This document shows, piece by piece, positions 13,381 through 21,776 of a DNA stretch of 64,000 nt. Location: contig NZ_CP120361.1 in NCBI RefSeq assembly GCF_029457495.1, forward strand, positions 992,001 through 1,056,000, in the 5' to 3' direction. Within the stretch, counting starts at the first letter, position 1. The number at the start of each line of letters is the position of its first letter. The DNA is from Chelativorans sp. AA-79. Lineage in GTDB: Bacteria; Pseudomonadota; Alphaproteobacteria; Rhizobiales; Rhizobiaceae. The notes under the pieces were generated by a model that was not told the DNA's origin, did not search any database, and saw only the letters and a program-made list of their open reading frames with translations. A program made the translations under genes and the position numbers.

Positions 13381-13721
13381 CGCGCGCTCCCGTTGTGGTT
13401 GTCAGGGAGGTAGATGATTTCCGCGCGAAAACAATGCCACTTCTGGCCGCAGGAAGCGGAATGCCCGTATGGAAGCTGGGCGCTTCCGAGCCAAAGATGC
13501 CGGTTTATGCCAGCGGCCCTTGTTCTCGACCGCTGGCGGCGCGCCGATGTTCAGGCATGGAACCTCGGGTCGAGCCCGAGGGCGACGACTGCGGGGATGC
13601 TTCCGCCAATCGCCAGCGTTGGAAACCTGGCGGGAACCCCTCCACTTCCTCAATCTCGGCTTGAGCCCTAAGACTCCATGACTGAAGGGTCCAAACCCAA
13701 GCCGGTCGGGTTCCGTTGCTG
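13381..13721. other. Intergenic stretch of 341 bases without a convincing gene
   Basis: Several open frames cross this stretch, but none has a ribosome-binding site or recognisable protein content, and they continue as shadows of the neighbouring genes. The only clear structure is the small palindrome at 13563-13581, listed separately. Bases nearest hemH hold its leader and probably its promoter. Confidence 0.5.
13563..13581. repeat. Small palindromic element (CCTCGGG-TCGAG-CCCGAGG)
   Basis: Seven perfectly complementary bases flank a five-base loop. The sequence CTCGGGTCGAGCCCGAG followed by GGCGACGAC resembles dispersed palindromic intergenic repeats that are common in Rhizobiales genomes. 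Only this copy is seen in the window, so repeat status is an inference. Confidence 0.4.
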
Positions 13722-15776
13722 CTACTCCCCCGGCGGGACGTTGAGTGTGGCGCCCACCACCAGACGGTTCGCGCGCAGCTGCGGGTTGGCGTCGGCGAGC
13801 TTCCGCCATTGGGTCGGGTCGCCGTAGAACTCTTCCGCGAGATCCCAAAAGGTATCGCCCGTCACGATGACATGGGTGGTCACCGGTTGGGCGGTCCCGG
13901 CCGGTTCGCCGGCTCCGGCTTCGGGTGCCGCGGCCGTTTCCGTTCCGGAAGGCTGCTGTGCCGGGGCTTCGCCGGCTCGTTGCTCCGTGGCGCCCTCCGC
14001 GTCGGCTTCTTCCGTGCCGGTCCCGCCATCGATTTCGGGCGCGGCCGCCCCGGTCTGCGCCGCCGTCTCGCCTGATGCGGGCTGCGCGGCCGGCTGTTCC
14101 GCCGGGGCCGCGGCCGAAGGCTGCGCCTGCTCGGCCGCTGCGGCGGTATCGGCTGCCGGCGCTTCGGTCGAAACCTCGGTGATGCGGCCGTCGGTGTAGG
14201 GCTTGTACGGATTGTTGGCAGCCAGATAGTCGGCCACGACCTGCTCCAGGCCAGGGCCGTAGTCGTAAGCGTTCTGTCCGTTCTCGGCGAAGAGGCTGTA
14301 GCCGTCGCCGCCATTGCGCATGAAGTTGTTGGTGGCGATGGTGTAGGTGGCGTTCGGGTCGACCGGCTCCCAGTTGCCGTCCGCCGTCTGCACCTCGACA
14401 TCGCTGATACGGCTGCCGGCCTCCTTCGAGACGTCGAAGCTGTAGCGCAGGCCGGAGACCTGCGGGAAACGCCCGGCGCCCTCCTCGATCTGGCTTACGC
14501 CACTTTCCAGGGAGGCGACCACGTCGGATCCCCCGAGTTGGAAGGTGGCAAGCGTGTTCTGGAACGGCAGAACCTCCAGCACCTCGCCCATGGTCACCTC
14601 GCCCTGGTCGATCGAGGCGCGCAGGCCTCCACCATTGGTGATGGCGAACTGCACGCTCTGATCCTTGGTGCGGGCAAGCATCGCGTCCGTCACCAGATTG
14701 CCCATCTCGCACTCGCGGGCACGGCAGCTTTCGCGGCTGCCGTCGATCGGCGCGGAAGTCTCGGAAATCATCTTGCCCTTGAGCTCTTCGATCGGGCCGG
14801 CGAGCTCCTTCACGCGGGCGACGACCTGCTCGTCCGGCTGCACGGTCGCGTCGATCAGTTTCACGTCGCCGGTCGCTTCCTTCACGACGCCGGAATCGTC
14901 GAAGACGACCTTCAGGTCGCCCAGATATTTCGAATAGGACGCAGCCTGGACGACGGGCACCCGGTAGCCGTCGGGATTGTCCACCATCGTGGGATAGGGG
15001 CCGACGGCGCCCTCGATCGTGTTGGAAAGCAGCGTGTTGGTGTGCCCGCCCACCACCACGTCCACGCCGGGAATCTTGGCGATGGCCTCTAGGTCACGCG
15101 GATAGCCCACATGGGTGAGCGCGATGATCTTGTTCACGCCCTGGTCCTGCACGGCCTTGACGGCCGCCGTTATGCCTTCGACATCCTCGATGATGGAGAC
15201 GTTCTCGCCGGGCGAGGAAAGCTCCGCCGTATCGTTCGCCACCGCGCCGACGATGCCGATCTTTTCGCCGCCCACGTCGAGGATCACATATTCCTTCACC
15301 CGGTCGCCCAGCTTGGAGGCTTCCGTCGCCTTCACGTTGGAGCCCAGGACGGGGAACTCGACCTCTTCCAGGAAGGCGGCAAGACCGTCCTCGCCGTCGT
15401 CGAACTCGTGGTTGCCGACGACCATGGCGTCGGTCCCCATGAGGTTCAGGAACTCGGCTTCCACCGTGCCTTTGTAGGTGGTGTAGAAGAGGGAGCCCTG
15501 GAAATTGTCGCCTGCATTGAGAAAAATGACGTTCTGCCCCTCGAGAGCCTCGCGCGCCTCGCGCACGGCGGTGACCAGGCGTGCGGCGCCGCCGAAGCAC
15601 TTGCCCGCCGCCTCGTCCTCCGCCGAGCAGGTGGAATCGAAGGCGTTGATGGGTTCGATGCGGCTGTGCCAGTCGTTGATGTGGAGGATGTCCAGCGTGT
15701 AGTCGGCGAAGGAGGGCGCGGCCGACAGCGCCAAGGCCGAAGCGCCCAAGGCAAGGACAGCAACTTTTCTCATCAT
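13722..15776 (-). CDS. 5'-nucleotidase/2',3'-cyclic phosphodiesterase-type metallophosphatase with C-terminal LysM-like domain
   Basis: Exported nucleotide-scavenging phosphohydrolase. The start is ATG 15776 (or the next ATG, 15773), with GGGAG just upstream and a signal peptide KVAVLALGASALALSAAPSFA directly after; the frame is open to 15836. The metallophosphatase domain has the metal-ligand motifs HINDWHSR, NAGDNFQGS, VVGNHEFDDG and VGGHTNTLL. The substrate-binding 5_nucleotid_C domain follows (AITNGGGLRASI). A Pro/Ala/Glu-rich linker of about 100 residues leads to a C-terminal LysM-like module (VTGDTFWDLAEEFYGD). The ~684-residue length exceeds plain 5'-nucleotidases by the linker and LysM part, suggesting that the enzyme is held on murein. 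Confidence 0.88.
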   Translation of the reverse strand: MMRKVAVLALGASALALSAAPSFADYTLDILHINDWHSRIEPINAFDSTCSAEDEAAGKCFGGAARLVTAVREAREALEGQNVIFLNAGDNFQGSLFYTTYKGTVEAEFLNLMGTDAMVVGNHEFDDGEDGLAAFLEEVEFPVLGSNVKATEASKLGDRVKEYVILDVGGEKIGIVGAVANDTAELSSPGENVSIIEDVEGITAAVKAVQDQGVNKIIALTHVGYPRDLEAIAKIPGVDVVVGGHTNTLLSNTIEGAVGPYPTMVDNPDGYRVPVVQAASYSKYLGDLKVVFDDSGVVKEATGDVKLIDATVQPDEQVVARVKELAGPIEELKGKMISETSAPIDGSRESCRARECEMGNLVTDAMLARTKDQSVQFAITNGGGLRASIDQGEVTMGEVLEVLPFQNTLATFQLGGSDVVASLESGVSQIEEGAGRFPQVSGLRYSFDVSKEAGSRISDVEVQTADGNWEPVDPNATYTIATNNFMRNGGDGYSLFAENGQNAYDYGPGLEQVVADYLAANNPYKPYTDGRITEVSTEAPAADTAAAAEQAQPSAAAPAEQPAAQPASGETAAQTGAAAPEIDGGTGTEEADAEGATEQRAGEAPAQQPSGTETAAAPEAGAGEPAGTAQPVTTHVIVTGDTFWDLAEEFYGDPTQWRKLADANPQLRANRLVVGATLNVPPGE

Positions 15777-15925
15777 GGTTCTCCCGAGGCTCCCGTCTTC
15801 CCGCTCTACCGCCCTATGATGTCGGTTTCGCAACATTCTTCGTGATGGCGCTCATGTTGGCACCGGGGTGGGGGAAGACGCAAGGGAAAGTTGCGGGACA
15901 GGCGGTGGTTAGCCGGCGCAAAAAG

Positions 15926-16606
15926 TTACCGCAGGAGCCGGACCCAGCGAGCCAGGTTGACGAGCGAGACGAGCGCCGCGGCGACATAGGTGAAGGCTGC
16001 AGCCCTGAGCAACGAGCGGATTGCCGGCAGGTCGTCTGGGGCGACGTAGCGGCCCTCCTCCAGGATGGGGAGAGCCTTCGAGAAGCTCGCATCCATCTCC
16101 ACGGGAAGAGTGACGAGGCTGGTGACCACGCGCACCGACAAGAGCGCCACGCCCAACCCTAGCAGGGCAAGCAGGGCAAGCGGTGAGCGGAGGAGGATCG
16201 CGAGCAGCGGCGCGGCGATGAAAAAGATGCCTGCGAAGCGGTCGGTCGCCAGCGCAAGCGTTGCCAGCCTTTGCCGGACGGCCAGCAGCCTCTCGCCCCG
16301 AGTGTCCTGGATCGCGTGGGAAACCTCGTGCGCGGCGATGGCGACGGCCGCAAGAGAGCGGCCGGTAAGATGCTGCGGCAGAAGACGCACCGCCTTGCCG
16401 GCCGGATCATAGTGGTCGCCGCGGTCAGTAGCCTCGACGGAGACCTGGCCCAGACCAAAGCGGTCGAGGAGGTGGCGGGCAAGCTCGCCGCCAGTGCCCG
16501 GCAGATCCGGACGATCAGCACCGTGGCGTGAAAAGGTGTAACGAACCCACGCCTGGGGCAGCACGGTGACGGCTAGGAGGGCGAGGATCGCGAAAATGAC
16601 AAGCAT
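15926..16606 (-). CDS. Membrane zinc metallopeptidase, YugP/Zn_peptidase_2 family
   Basis: A 226-residue integral membrane protein with an N-terminal helix, the zincin motif HEVSHAIQ around residue 93, and two to three C-terminal membrane segments (FIIAAPLLAILL, LALLALLGLGVALLSV, YVAAALVSLVNLA). It belongs to the PF04298-type neutral zinc metallopeptidases, whose substrate is unknown. GGGAG precedes ATG 16606. The omp10-like lipoprotein gene lies just upstream in the same direction. Confidence 0.85.
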   Translation of the reverse strand: MLVIFAILALLAVTVLPQAWVRYTFSRHGADRPDLPGTGGELARHLLDRFGLGQVSVEATDRGDHYDPAGKAVRLLPQHLTGRSLAAVAIAAHEVSHAIQDTRGERLLAVRQRLATLALATDRFAGIFFIAAPLLAILLRSPLALLALLGLGVALLSVRVVTSLVTLPVEMDASFSKALPILEEGRYVAPDDLPAIRSLLRAAAFTYVAAALVSLVNLARWVRLLR

Positions 16607-16633
16607 CCCGCATCTCCCGCCGCTCCGGAAGAC

Positions 16634-16993
16634 TTAGGACCGCCGCGTCAGTACGAAGTTCTGGCCCTGCGCGTTGGTGCAGTTGAGCTGGCTCGGCCCG
16701 GCGAGCGAGCACGTCACGTTGGTCTGCGTCTGCCGGATGAGGGAGGTCATCGAGATCTCGACGGTCTGCCCGTCCCGGAACCGATAGGTGCCCTGCGACA
16801 GGCGGTTGCCGGTGTCGCTGGCGATGGTGGCGAACTGGCCGTTGGAGAAGGTCGAGACACCGACGCCCTGGGCGTCCATCCACTGTCCCTCGAGCGCGGA
16901 TTCGGCCGAGCGGGGCATGCCGCCGACGCAGCCGGAGATCATCAGCGCGGATGCCAGTCCTGCCGCGGTTGTTGCCGTGCGAATGTTCATCAT
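16634..16993 (-). CDS. Omp10-like outer-membrane lipoprotein
   Basis: A ~119-residue lipoprotein. ATG 16993 has GGAGG seven bases upstream. The signal sequence ends in the lipobox LMISGC. The mature part follows the Brucella Omp10 pattern recognised from memory: a tryptophan near EGQWMDAQG, then the VEISMTSLIR and SQLNCTNAQG segments ending in LTRR. The function of Omp10 is not established; the protein is surface exposed in Brucella. This is one of the better taxonomic hints for Rhizobiales in the window. Confidence 0.85.
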   Translation of the reverse strand: MMNIRTATTAAGLASALMISGCVGGMPRSAESALEGQWMDAQGVGVSTFSNGQFATIASDTGNRLSQGTYRFRDGQTVEISMTSLIRQTQTNVTCSLAGPSQLNCTNAQGQNFVLTRRS

Positions 16994-17074
16994 TAAGCCG
17001 CCTCCTCGTAGAGAAAGCATATCATTCGCCGTATTTTTGCCGCGAATGCAACCCGTTGAACGTCCGCGACAGCA

Positions 17075-18520
17075 TTACCGCACGAGGATGTTGCGGAATT
17101 GCCATGGGTCGTCCCCGTCGATGTCTTCGGGAAACAGGCCGGGGCGGCCTTCCAGCGGCGTCCACTTCGTGTAGTAGCCCTTGACCGGGCCGAGATAGGG
17201 AAGCTGGATCTCGAGACAGCGGCGATAATCCATCTCGTCGGCTTCGACGATGCCGGCCTCGGGGTTCTCCAGTGCCCAGACCATGCCGGCGAGCACGGCC
17301 GAGCTCACCTGAAGGCCGGTGGCGTTCTGGTAAGGCGCGAGCTCCCGCGCCTCCTCCAGCGAGAGCTGCGAGCCATACCAGTAGGCGTTCTTCGCGTGAC
17401 CGTAGAGGAGCACGCCGAGCTCGTCGACGCCGTCCACCAGCTCCTTCTCGTCCAGCACGTGCTGCACGGGCTGCGCCTTGCCTGCCGCGCCGAACATCTC
17501 GTGCAGGGAAAGCACGGCGTCGTTGCAGGGATGATAGGCATAATGGCAGGTGGGGCGGTAGGCGACCGCGCCGTCCCCGTCGCGAACGGTGAAGAAGTCG
17601 GCAATCGAGATCGACTCGTTGTGCGTGACGAGGAAGCCGTATTGCGCGCCCGGGGTGGGGCACCAGGATCGCACGCGCGTGTTGGCGCCGGGCTGCTCCA
17701 GATAGATCGCGGCCTTGCAGCCCTTGTCGTGCTCGCGGGCGTTCGACGGCATCCAGGTCTCGTGCGTGCCCCAGCCGAGTTCGGCCGGCTGCAGGCCCTC
17801 CGAGATGAAGCCTTCGACCGACCAGGTGTTCCAGAAGACGTTCATGGGCTTCGGCTTCCCGGTGCGCTGGGTGTCGCGCTCTGCGATGTGGATGCCTTTC
17901 ACGCCCGCCTTCCGCATGAGCTTCGCCCAGCCCTCGCGGTCATCATGGCCGGGCTCGTCGAAGTCGAGCATCAGGTCCTGCGCCAGATGGACCAGCCCCT
18001 GCTTGACGAACCAGGAGACCATGCCGGGGTTGGCGCCGCAGGTGGATACGGCGGTCGTGCCGCCGGGGTTCCTGCGCTTCTCCTCACGGACGGTCTCGCG
18101 CAGCGCGTAGTTGGTGCGCGCTTCGTTGCCGAGGCTGGAATCGAAATAGAAGCCGAGCCACGGCTCGACGACGGTGTCGATATAGAGCACTCCCAGCTCG
18201 CGGCAGAGCTTCATGAGGTCGAGCGAAGACGTGTCGACCGAGAGGTTGACGCAGAAGCCCTGGCCCTGCCCCTCGGTGAGGAGAGGTGTGAGGAGGTCCC
18301 TGTAATTGTCCTTCGTCACATGGGTCTGGACGAAGCGGATGCCGCGCTCGTCGAGCAGATTCCGGTCGGTGTCGGCCGGATCGATCACCACCATACGGGA
18401 CCTGTCGAAGCGGAAATGGCGCTCGATAAGAGGCAGGGTGCCGCGGCCGATGGAGCCAAAGCCGATCATCACGATTGGGCCGGTGATCACACCGTGGACG
18501 GGCCACTCATTCTTCGCCAT
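17075..18520 (-). CDS. hss: Homospermidine synthase
   Basis: NAD-dependent enzyme joining two putrescines (or putrescine and spermidine) to make sym-homospermidine, the main triamine of many rhizobia. The 481-residue protein has an N-terminal Rossmann motif VMIGFGSIGRG and the family core CGANPGMVSWFVKQGLVHLA. Its substrate supply could come from the ornithine decarboxylase encoded at 35.4-36.5 kb in the same window. It is downstream of pabB in the same direction with a 102-base gap, so it probably has its own promoter. Confidence 0.95.
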   Translation of the reverse strand: MAKNEWPVHGVITGPIVMIGFGSIGRGTLPLIERHFRFDRSRMVVIDPADTDRNLLDERGIRFVQTHVTKDNYRDLLTPLLTEGQGQGFCVNLSVDTSSLDLMKLCRELGVLYIDTVVEPWLGFYFDSSLGNEARTNYALRETVREEKRRNPGGTTAVSTCGANPGMVSWFVKQGLVHLAQDLMLDFDEPGHDDREGWAKLMRKAGVKGIHIAERDTQRTGKPKPMNVFWNTWSVEGFISEGLQPAELGWGTHETWMPSNAREHDKGCKAAIYLEQPGANTRVRSWCPTPGAQYGFLVTHNESISIADFFTVRDGDGAVAYRPTCHYAYHPCNDAVLSLHEMFGAAGKAQPVQHVLDEKELVDGVDELGVLLYGHAKNAYWYGSQLSLEEARELAPYQNATGLQVSSAVLAGMVWALENPEAGIVEADEMDYRRCLEIQLPYLGPVKGYYTKWTPLEGRPGLFPEDIDGDDPWQFRNILVR

Positions 18521-18622
18521 TTTCGGGAGTGCTCCTTTTCAGAGATGGTGAGGCCCGGTCAAAACATAGATCGGCGTGACAATAAAGAGCGAATAGCGCT
18601 TCCTCTTCGGGTTCCTGCCCAT

Positions 18623-19753
18623 TCACCATTCACCGGCAAACCGCGCCTTCAGCAGGCATTCGTCATATTCCTCGCGCGCGGTGGAATCGAAAACGACCCC
18701 TCCGCCAATGTTGAAGACGGCCTCGCCGCCGGAATAGAGCGAGACGGTGCGGATGGCCACGTTGAAGCGCATGCGCCCGTCGGGCGCCGCCCAGCCGACC
18801 GCGCCGCAATAGACCTCCCGCGGCCCCATCTCCAGCGCGCGCAGGATCTTCATGGCAGAAATCTTCGGCGCGCCGGTGACCGAGCCGCAGGGAAAGAGAG
18901 CGGCCAGGATATCGGCGAGCGTGAGGCCGGAGAGGAGCTTTGCGCGCACGCGGCTCACCATCTGGTGGACGGTGGGGTAGCTCTCGACGTGGAAGAGCTC
19001 GGGCACGTCAAGCGTGCCCACCTCCGAAATGCGCGAGATGTCGTTGCGCAGGAGGTCGACGATCATGCGGTTCTCCGCCTGGTTCTTGGGATCGTTGCGC
19101 AGTGCCTCCCTGAGGGCCTCGTCTTCGGCGGGCGTCTTCCCGCGCGGCATGGTGCCCTTCATGGGCAGCGTCTCGATAAAGCCGTCGGCGAAAACCTCGA
19201 AGAAGAGCTCCGGCGAGCGCGACAGCACCACCGGGCCGCCGAGATCCACAAAAGCGGCATAACGGACCGGCTGGCGCGCCGTCAGGGCGTCGAAAAGCGC
19301 AAGCGGGTCGCCTTCCCAGCGGGCCTGAACGGGAAAGGTGAGGTTGCCCTGGTAGCAGTCGCCGAGCCGCAGATGGCGGTGAAGCTCGTTGAAGCGACGT
19401 TCGTAGTCCGCAAAGCTCCATATGGGTCTGGGGTCGAAGAGGCGTGGTGGCGGATCGCCGCCGGCATGTGCGGTTGCCCTGCCCGACGGTGCGTCGAAGA
19501 CGCCGAGGCAAAGCAAGGGCGCGCGGCGGTTCTTCGGCAGATGCGGGACAAGGGATTCGTCCAGCAAATAGCCGGCTTCATAGGAGATATAGCCGGCCAG
19601 CCACTTGCCCGCCCGGCGGAGGCCTTCCGCGCGGTCGAGCGCGGGGGAGAGGTCTTCCGGGCGATCTGCACGAAGAATTTCCTCCGGTGCAGAGAAGCAC
19701 ATGGCCTCGTTCGTGAGGTCATTGCGGAAGAGAGCGATGGGGCGTCGGGGCAT
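18623..19753 (-). CDS. pabB: Aminodeoxychorismate synthase component I
   Basis: Converts chorismate and ammonia to 4-amino-4-deoxychorismate for folate synthesis. Chorismate-binding domain motifs LPMKGTMPRGKTP, ENRMIVDLLRND and GSVTGAPKISAM are intact. About 376 residues, typical of the short alphaproteobacterial form. ATG 19753 follows GGAG closely; a TTG three codons upstream is the alternative start. No pabC lyase gene is adjacent. The gene follows pepF by 18 bases and may be cotranscribed with it. Confidence 0.92.
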   Translation of the reverse strand: MPRRPIALFRNDLTNEAMCFSAPEEILRADRPEDLSPALDRAEGLRRAGKWLAGYISYEAGYLLDESLVPHLPKNRRAPLLCLGVFDAPSGRATAHAGGDPPPRLFDPRPIWSFADYERRFNELHRHLRLGDCYQGNLTFPVQARWEGDPLALFDALTARQPVRYAAFVDLGGPVVLSRSPELFFEVFADGFIETLPMKGTMPRGKTPAEDEALREALRNDPKNQAENRMIVDLLRNDISRISEVGTLDVPELFHVESYPTVHQMVSRVRAKLLSGLTLADILAALFPCGSVTGAPKISAMKILRALEMGPREVYCGAVGWAAPDGRMRFNVAIRTVSLYSGGEAVFNIGGGVVFDSTAREEYDECLLKARFAGEW

Positions 19754-19771
19754 CTGCTCCAAAGGCGGTGG

Positions 19772-21628
19772 CTACCCCTCCTCCAGCGCTTCCAGTTCAT
19801 CGATCAGCCCTTCGATCACCGACAGCCCCTTGGACCAGAAGGCCGGGTCGGAGGCATCGAGGCCGAAGGGGGCGAGGAGTTCCGAGTGGTGTTTGGTGCC
19901 GCCCGCCTTCAGCATCTCGAAATATTTCTCCTGAAAACCCTTCTCGGCCTGCTGATAGACGGCGAAGAGCGAGTTCACCAGGCAGTCGCCGAAGGCGTAA
20001 GCATAGACATAGAAGGGCGAGTGGATGAAGTGCGGGATGTAGGCCCAGAAGGTTTCATACCCTTCACGCAGGGCGATTGCCGGGCCCAGGCTCTCCGACT
20101 GCACCTCCAGCCAGATCTCGCCCAGGCGTTCCGAAGTGAGCTCGCCGTTGCGGCGCTCAGTGTGCACCTTGCGCTCGAACTCGTAGAAGGCGATCTGGCG
20201 CACGACGGTGTTGATCATGTCCTCCGCCTTCTGGGCGAGCATCGCCTTGCGTTCGCGCTTGTCCGTCGTTCGGGCGAGCAGCGAGCGAAAGGTGAGCATC
20301 TCGCCGAAGACGGAGGCCGTTTCGGCGAGCGTGAGCGGGGTGGCGGCCATCAGCGAGCCCTGATCCGCCGCCAGCACCTGGTGCACGCCGTGGCCCAGTT
20401 CATGGGCAAGCGTCATCACGTCGCGCGGCTTGCCCATATAATTCAGCAGCACGTAGGGGTGCACGGAAGGCACTGTCGGATGGGCGAAGGCGCCGGGCGA
20501 TTTGCCGGGACGGACCGGCGCATCTATCCAGTTGCGGTCGAAGAAGCGGCTGGCGATCTCCGCCATCTCGGGCGCAAAATTGCCATAAGCCGAAAGCACG
20601 GTCTCCTTAGCCGCCTCCCATTCGATGACGGATTGCGGCGTTTCGGGAAGCGGCGCGTTGCGATCCCAATGGTTAAGTTTCTCCATTCCCAGCCACTTCG
20701 CCTTCATCGCATAGTAGCGATGGGAGATGCGAGGGAAGGCCTCGCGCACGGAGGTTGCCAGTGCCTCGACGACCTCGCGTTCGACGCGGTTCGACAAGTG
20801 GCGAGAATCCGCCACGTCATTGAAATTGCGCCAACGGTTGGAAATCTCCACGTCCTTGGCAATGGTATTGGTGATGAGAGCGAAAAGGCGCATATTGGCG
20901 TTGAGTGTGACTGCCAGCGCTTCCGCCGCCTTGCGGCGCTTGTCGCCGTTCGCATCCTGCATCAGGTTCAGTGTCGGCTCCAGCGTCAGCTCCTCGCCGT
21001 CGACATTGAAGCGCAAGCTGGTCATGGTCTCGTCGAAGAGGCGGTTCCAGGCGCCGCGTCCTGTCGAGTCACTTTCGTGAAAAAGTTGCTCGACGCGGTC
21101 CTCGAGCTGGTGCGGTCGATACTTGCGCATATCGAGCACCCAGGGACGATAGTGGCCGAAGAGCGGATCATCCTTCAGCGCGGCGTCGATCAGCGCATCA
21201 TCGATCTTGTTGAGCTCGAGTGTGAAGAAGAGCAGATGCGTGCTGGCGTCCGTCAACTTCTCCTGCACGTCGCCGTAGAACTTCGCCCGTTTCGGATCGG
21301 ACGTGTCTCCGGCATAGACAAGTCCGGCATAGGAGCCGATGCGGCCGAAAAGCTCGTCGAGCTGCTCGTAGGCGCGGACGGCCTCACCGAGACCGCCGGC
21401 CGCTCCCTTGCCGGCCTCGTCGGCGAGCCTGCCCTTCCACGCCTCCTCGAAGGCGACCGCATCGCGGGCGGCGCGCGCAAGGTCGCCGGCAAGCTCCGGG
21501 CTGTCCATGGCCGGGTAGAGGTCGGTCAGGTTCCACTCGGGCAGGTCGCCGAGGGTCGTGGCGGCGGCTCCGGCCCCCATCGCCGCCTGGCCGGGAAGAT
21601 CGGCAAGCCTTCTTGGATGTCGAGCCAT
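19772..21628 (-). CDS. pepF: Oligoendopeptidase F, M3 metallopeptidase
   Basis: Cytoplasmic zinc peptidase cutting oligopeptides. It has the zinc-binding motif AHELGHGVHQ and the downstream Glu in LAETASVFGEML, in a protein of about 618 residues, normal for PepF. ATG 21628 is chosen because GAGGAG precedes it by seven bases; ATGs at 21682 and 21643 are open but less well placed. A GATCCCGG/CCGGGATC hairpin lies in the leader just upstream (21652-21672). Confidence 0.93.
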   Translation of the reverse strand: MARHPRRLADLPGQAAMGAGAAATTLGDLPEWNLTDLYPAMDSPELAGDLARAARDAVAFEEAWKGRLADEAGKGAAGGLGEAVRAYEQLDELFGRIGSYAGLVYAGDTSDPKRAKFYGDVQEKLTDASTHLLFFTLELNKIDDALIDAALKDDPLFGHYRPWVLDMRKYRPHQLEDRVEQLFHESDSTGRGAWNRLFDETMTSLRFNVDGEELTLEPTLNLMQDANGDKRRKAAEALAVTLNANMRLFALITNTIAKDVEISNRWRNFNDVADSRHLSNRVEREVVEALATSVREAFPRISHRYYAMKAKWLGMEKLNHWDRNAPLPETPQSVIEWEAAKETVLSAYGNFAPEMAEIASRFFDRNWIDAPVRPGKSPGAFAHPTVPSVHPYVLLNYMGKPRDVMTLAHELGHGVHQVLAADQGSLMAATPLTLAETASVFGEMLTFRSLLARTTDKRERKAMLAQKAEDMINTVVRQIAFYEFERKVHTERRNGELTSERLGEIWLEVQSESLGPAIALREGYETFWAYIPHFIHSPFYVYAYAFGDCLVNSLFAVYQQAEKGFQEKYFEMLKAGGTKHHSELLAPFGLDASDPAFWSKGLSVIEGLIDELEALEEG

Positions 21629-21776
21629 GGAAACACTCCTCATTCTGGATCCCGGACCGGCCGGGATCAAGGATTCATTCACCGGGTTTCTTGAACGCCT
21701 GTTTAGAAGCCCATGACATATAGTTCCAGTGTGCCCGCAATCACGTGGAAGAGAATCTGGTCAAGCTGTTGCATCC

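Noticed and set aside
13381..13721. Possible pseudogene between hemH and the nucleotidase gene
   Set aside because: No frame shows protein-like composition or homology that I can recognise in either direction.
17099..21694. A 1531-codon open frame on the plus strand
   Set aside because: It runs antisense to hss, pabB and pepF, which have clear motifs and ribosome-binding sites. Its translation is Arg/Gly/His/Val-rich without domains, as expected for a shadow in GC-rich DNA.
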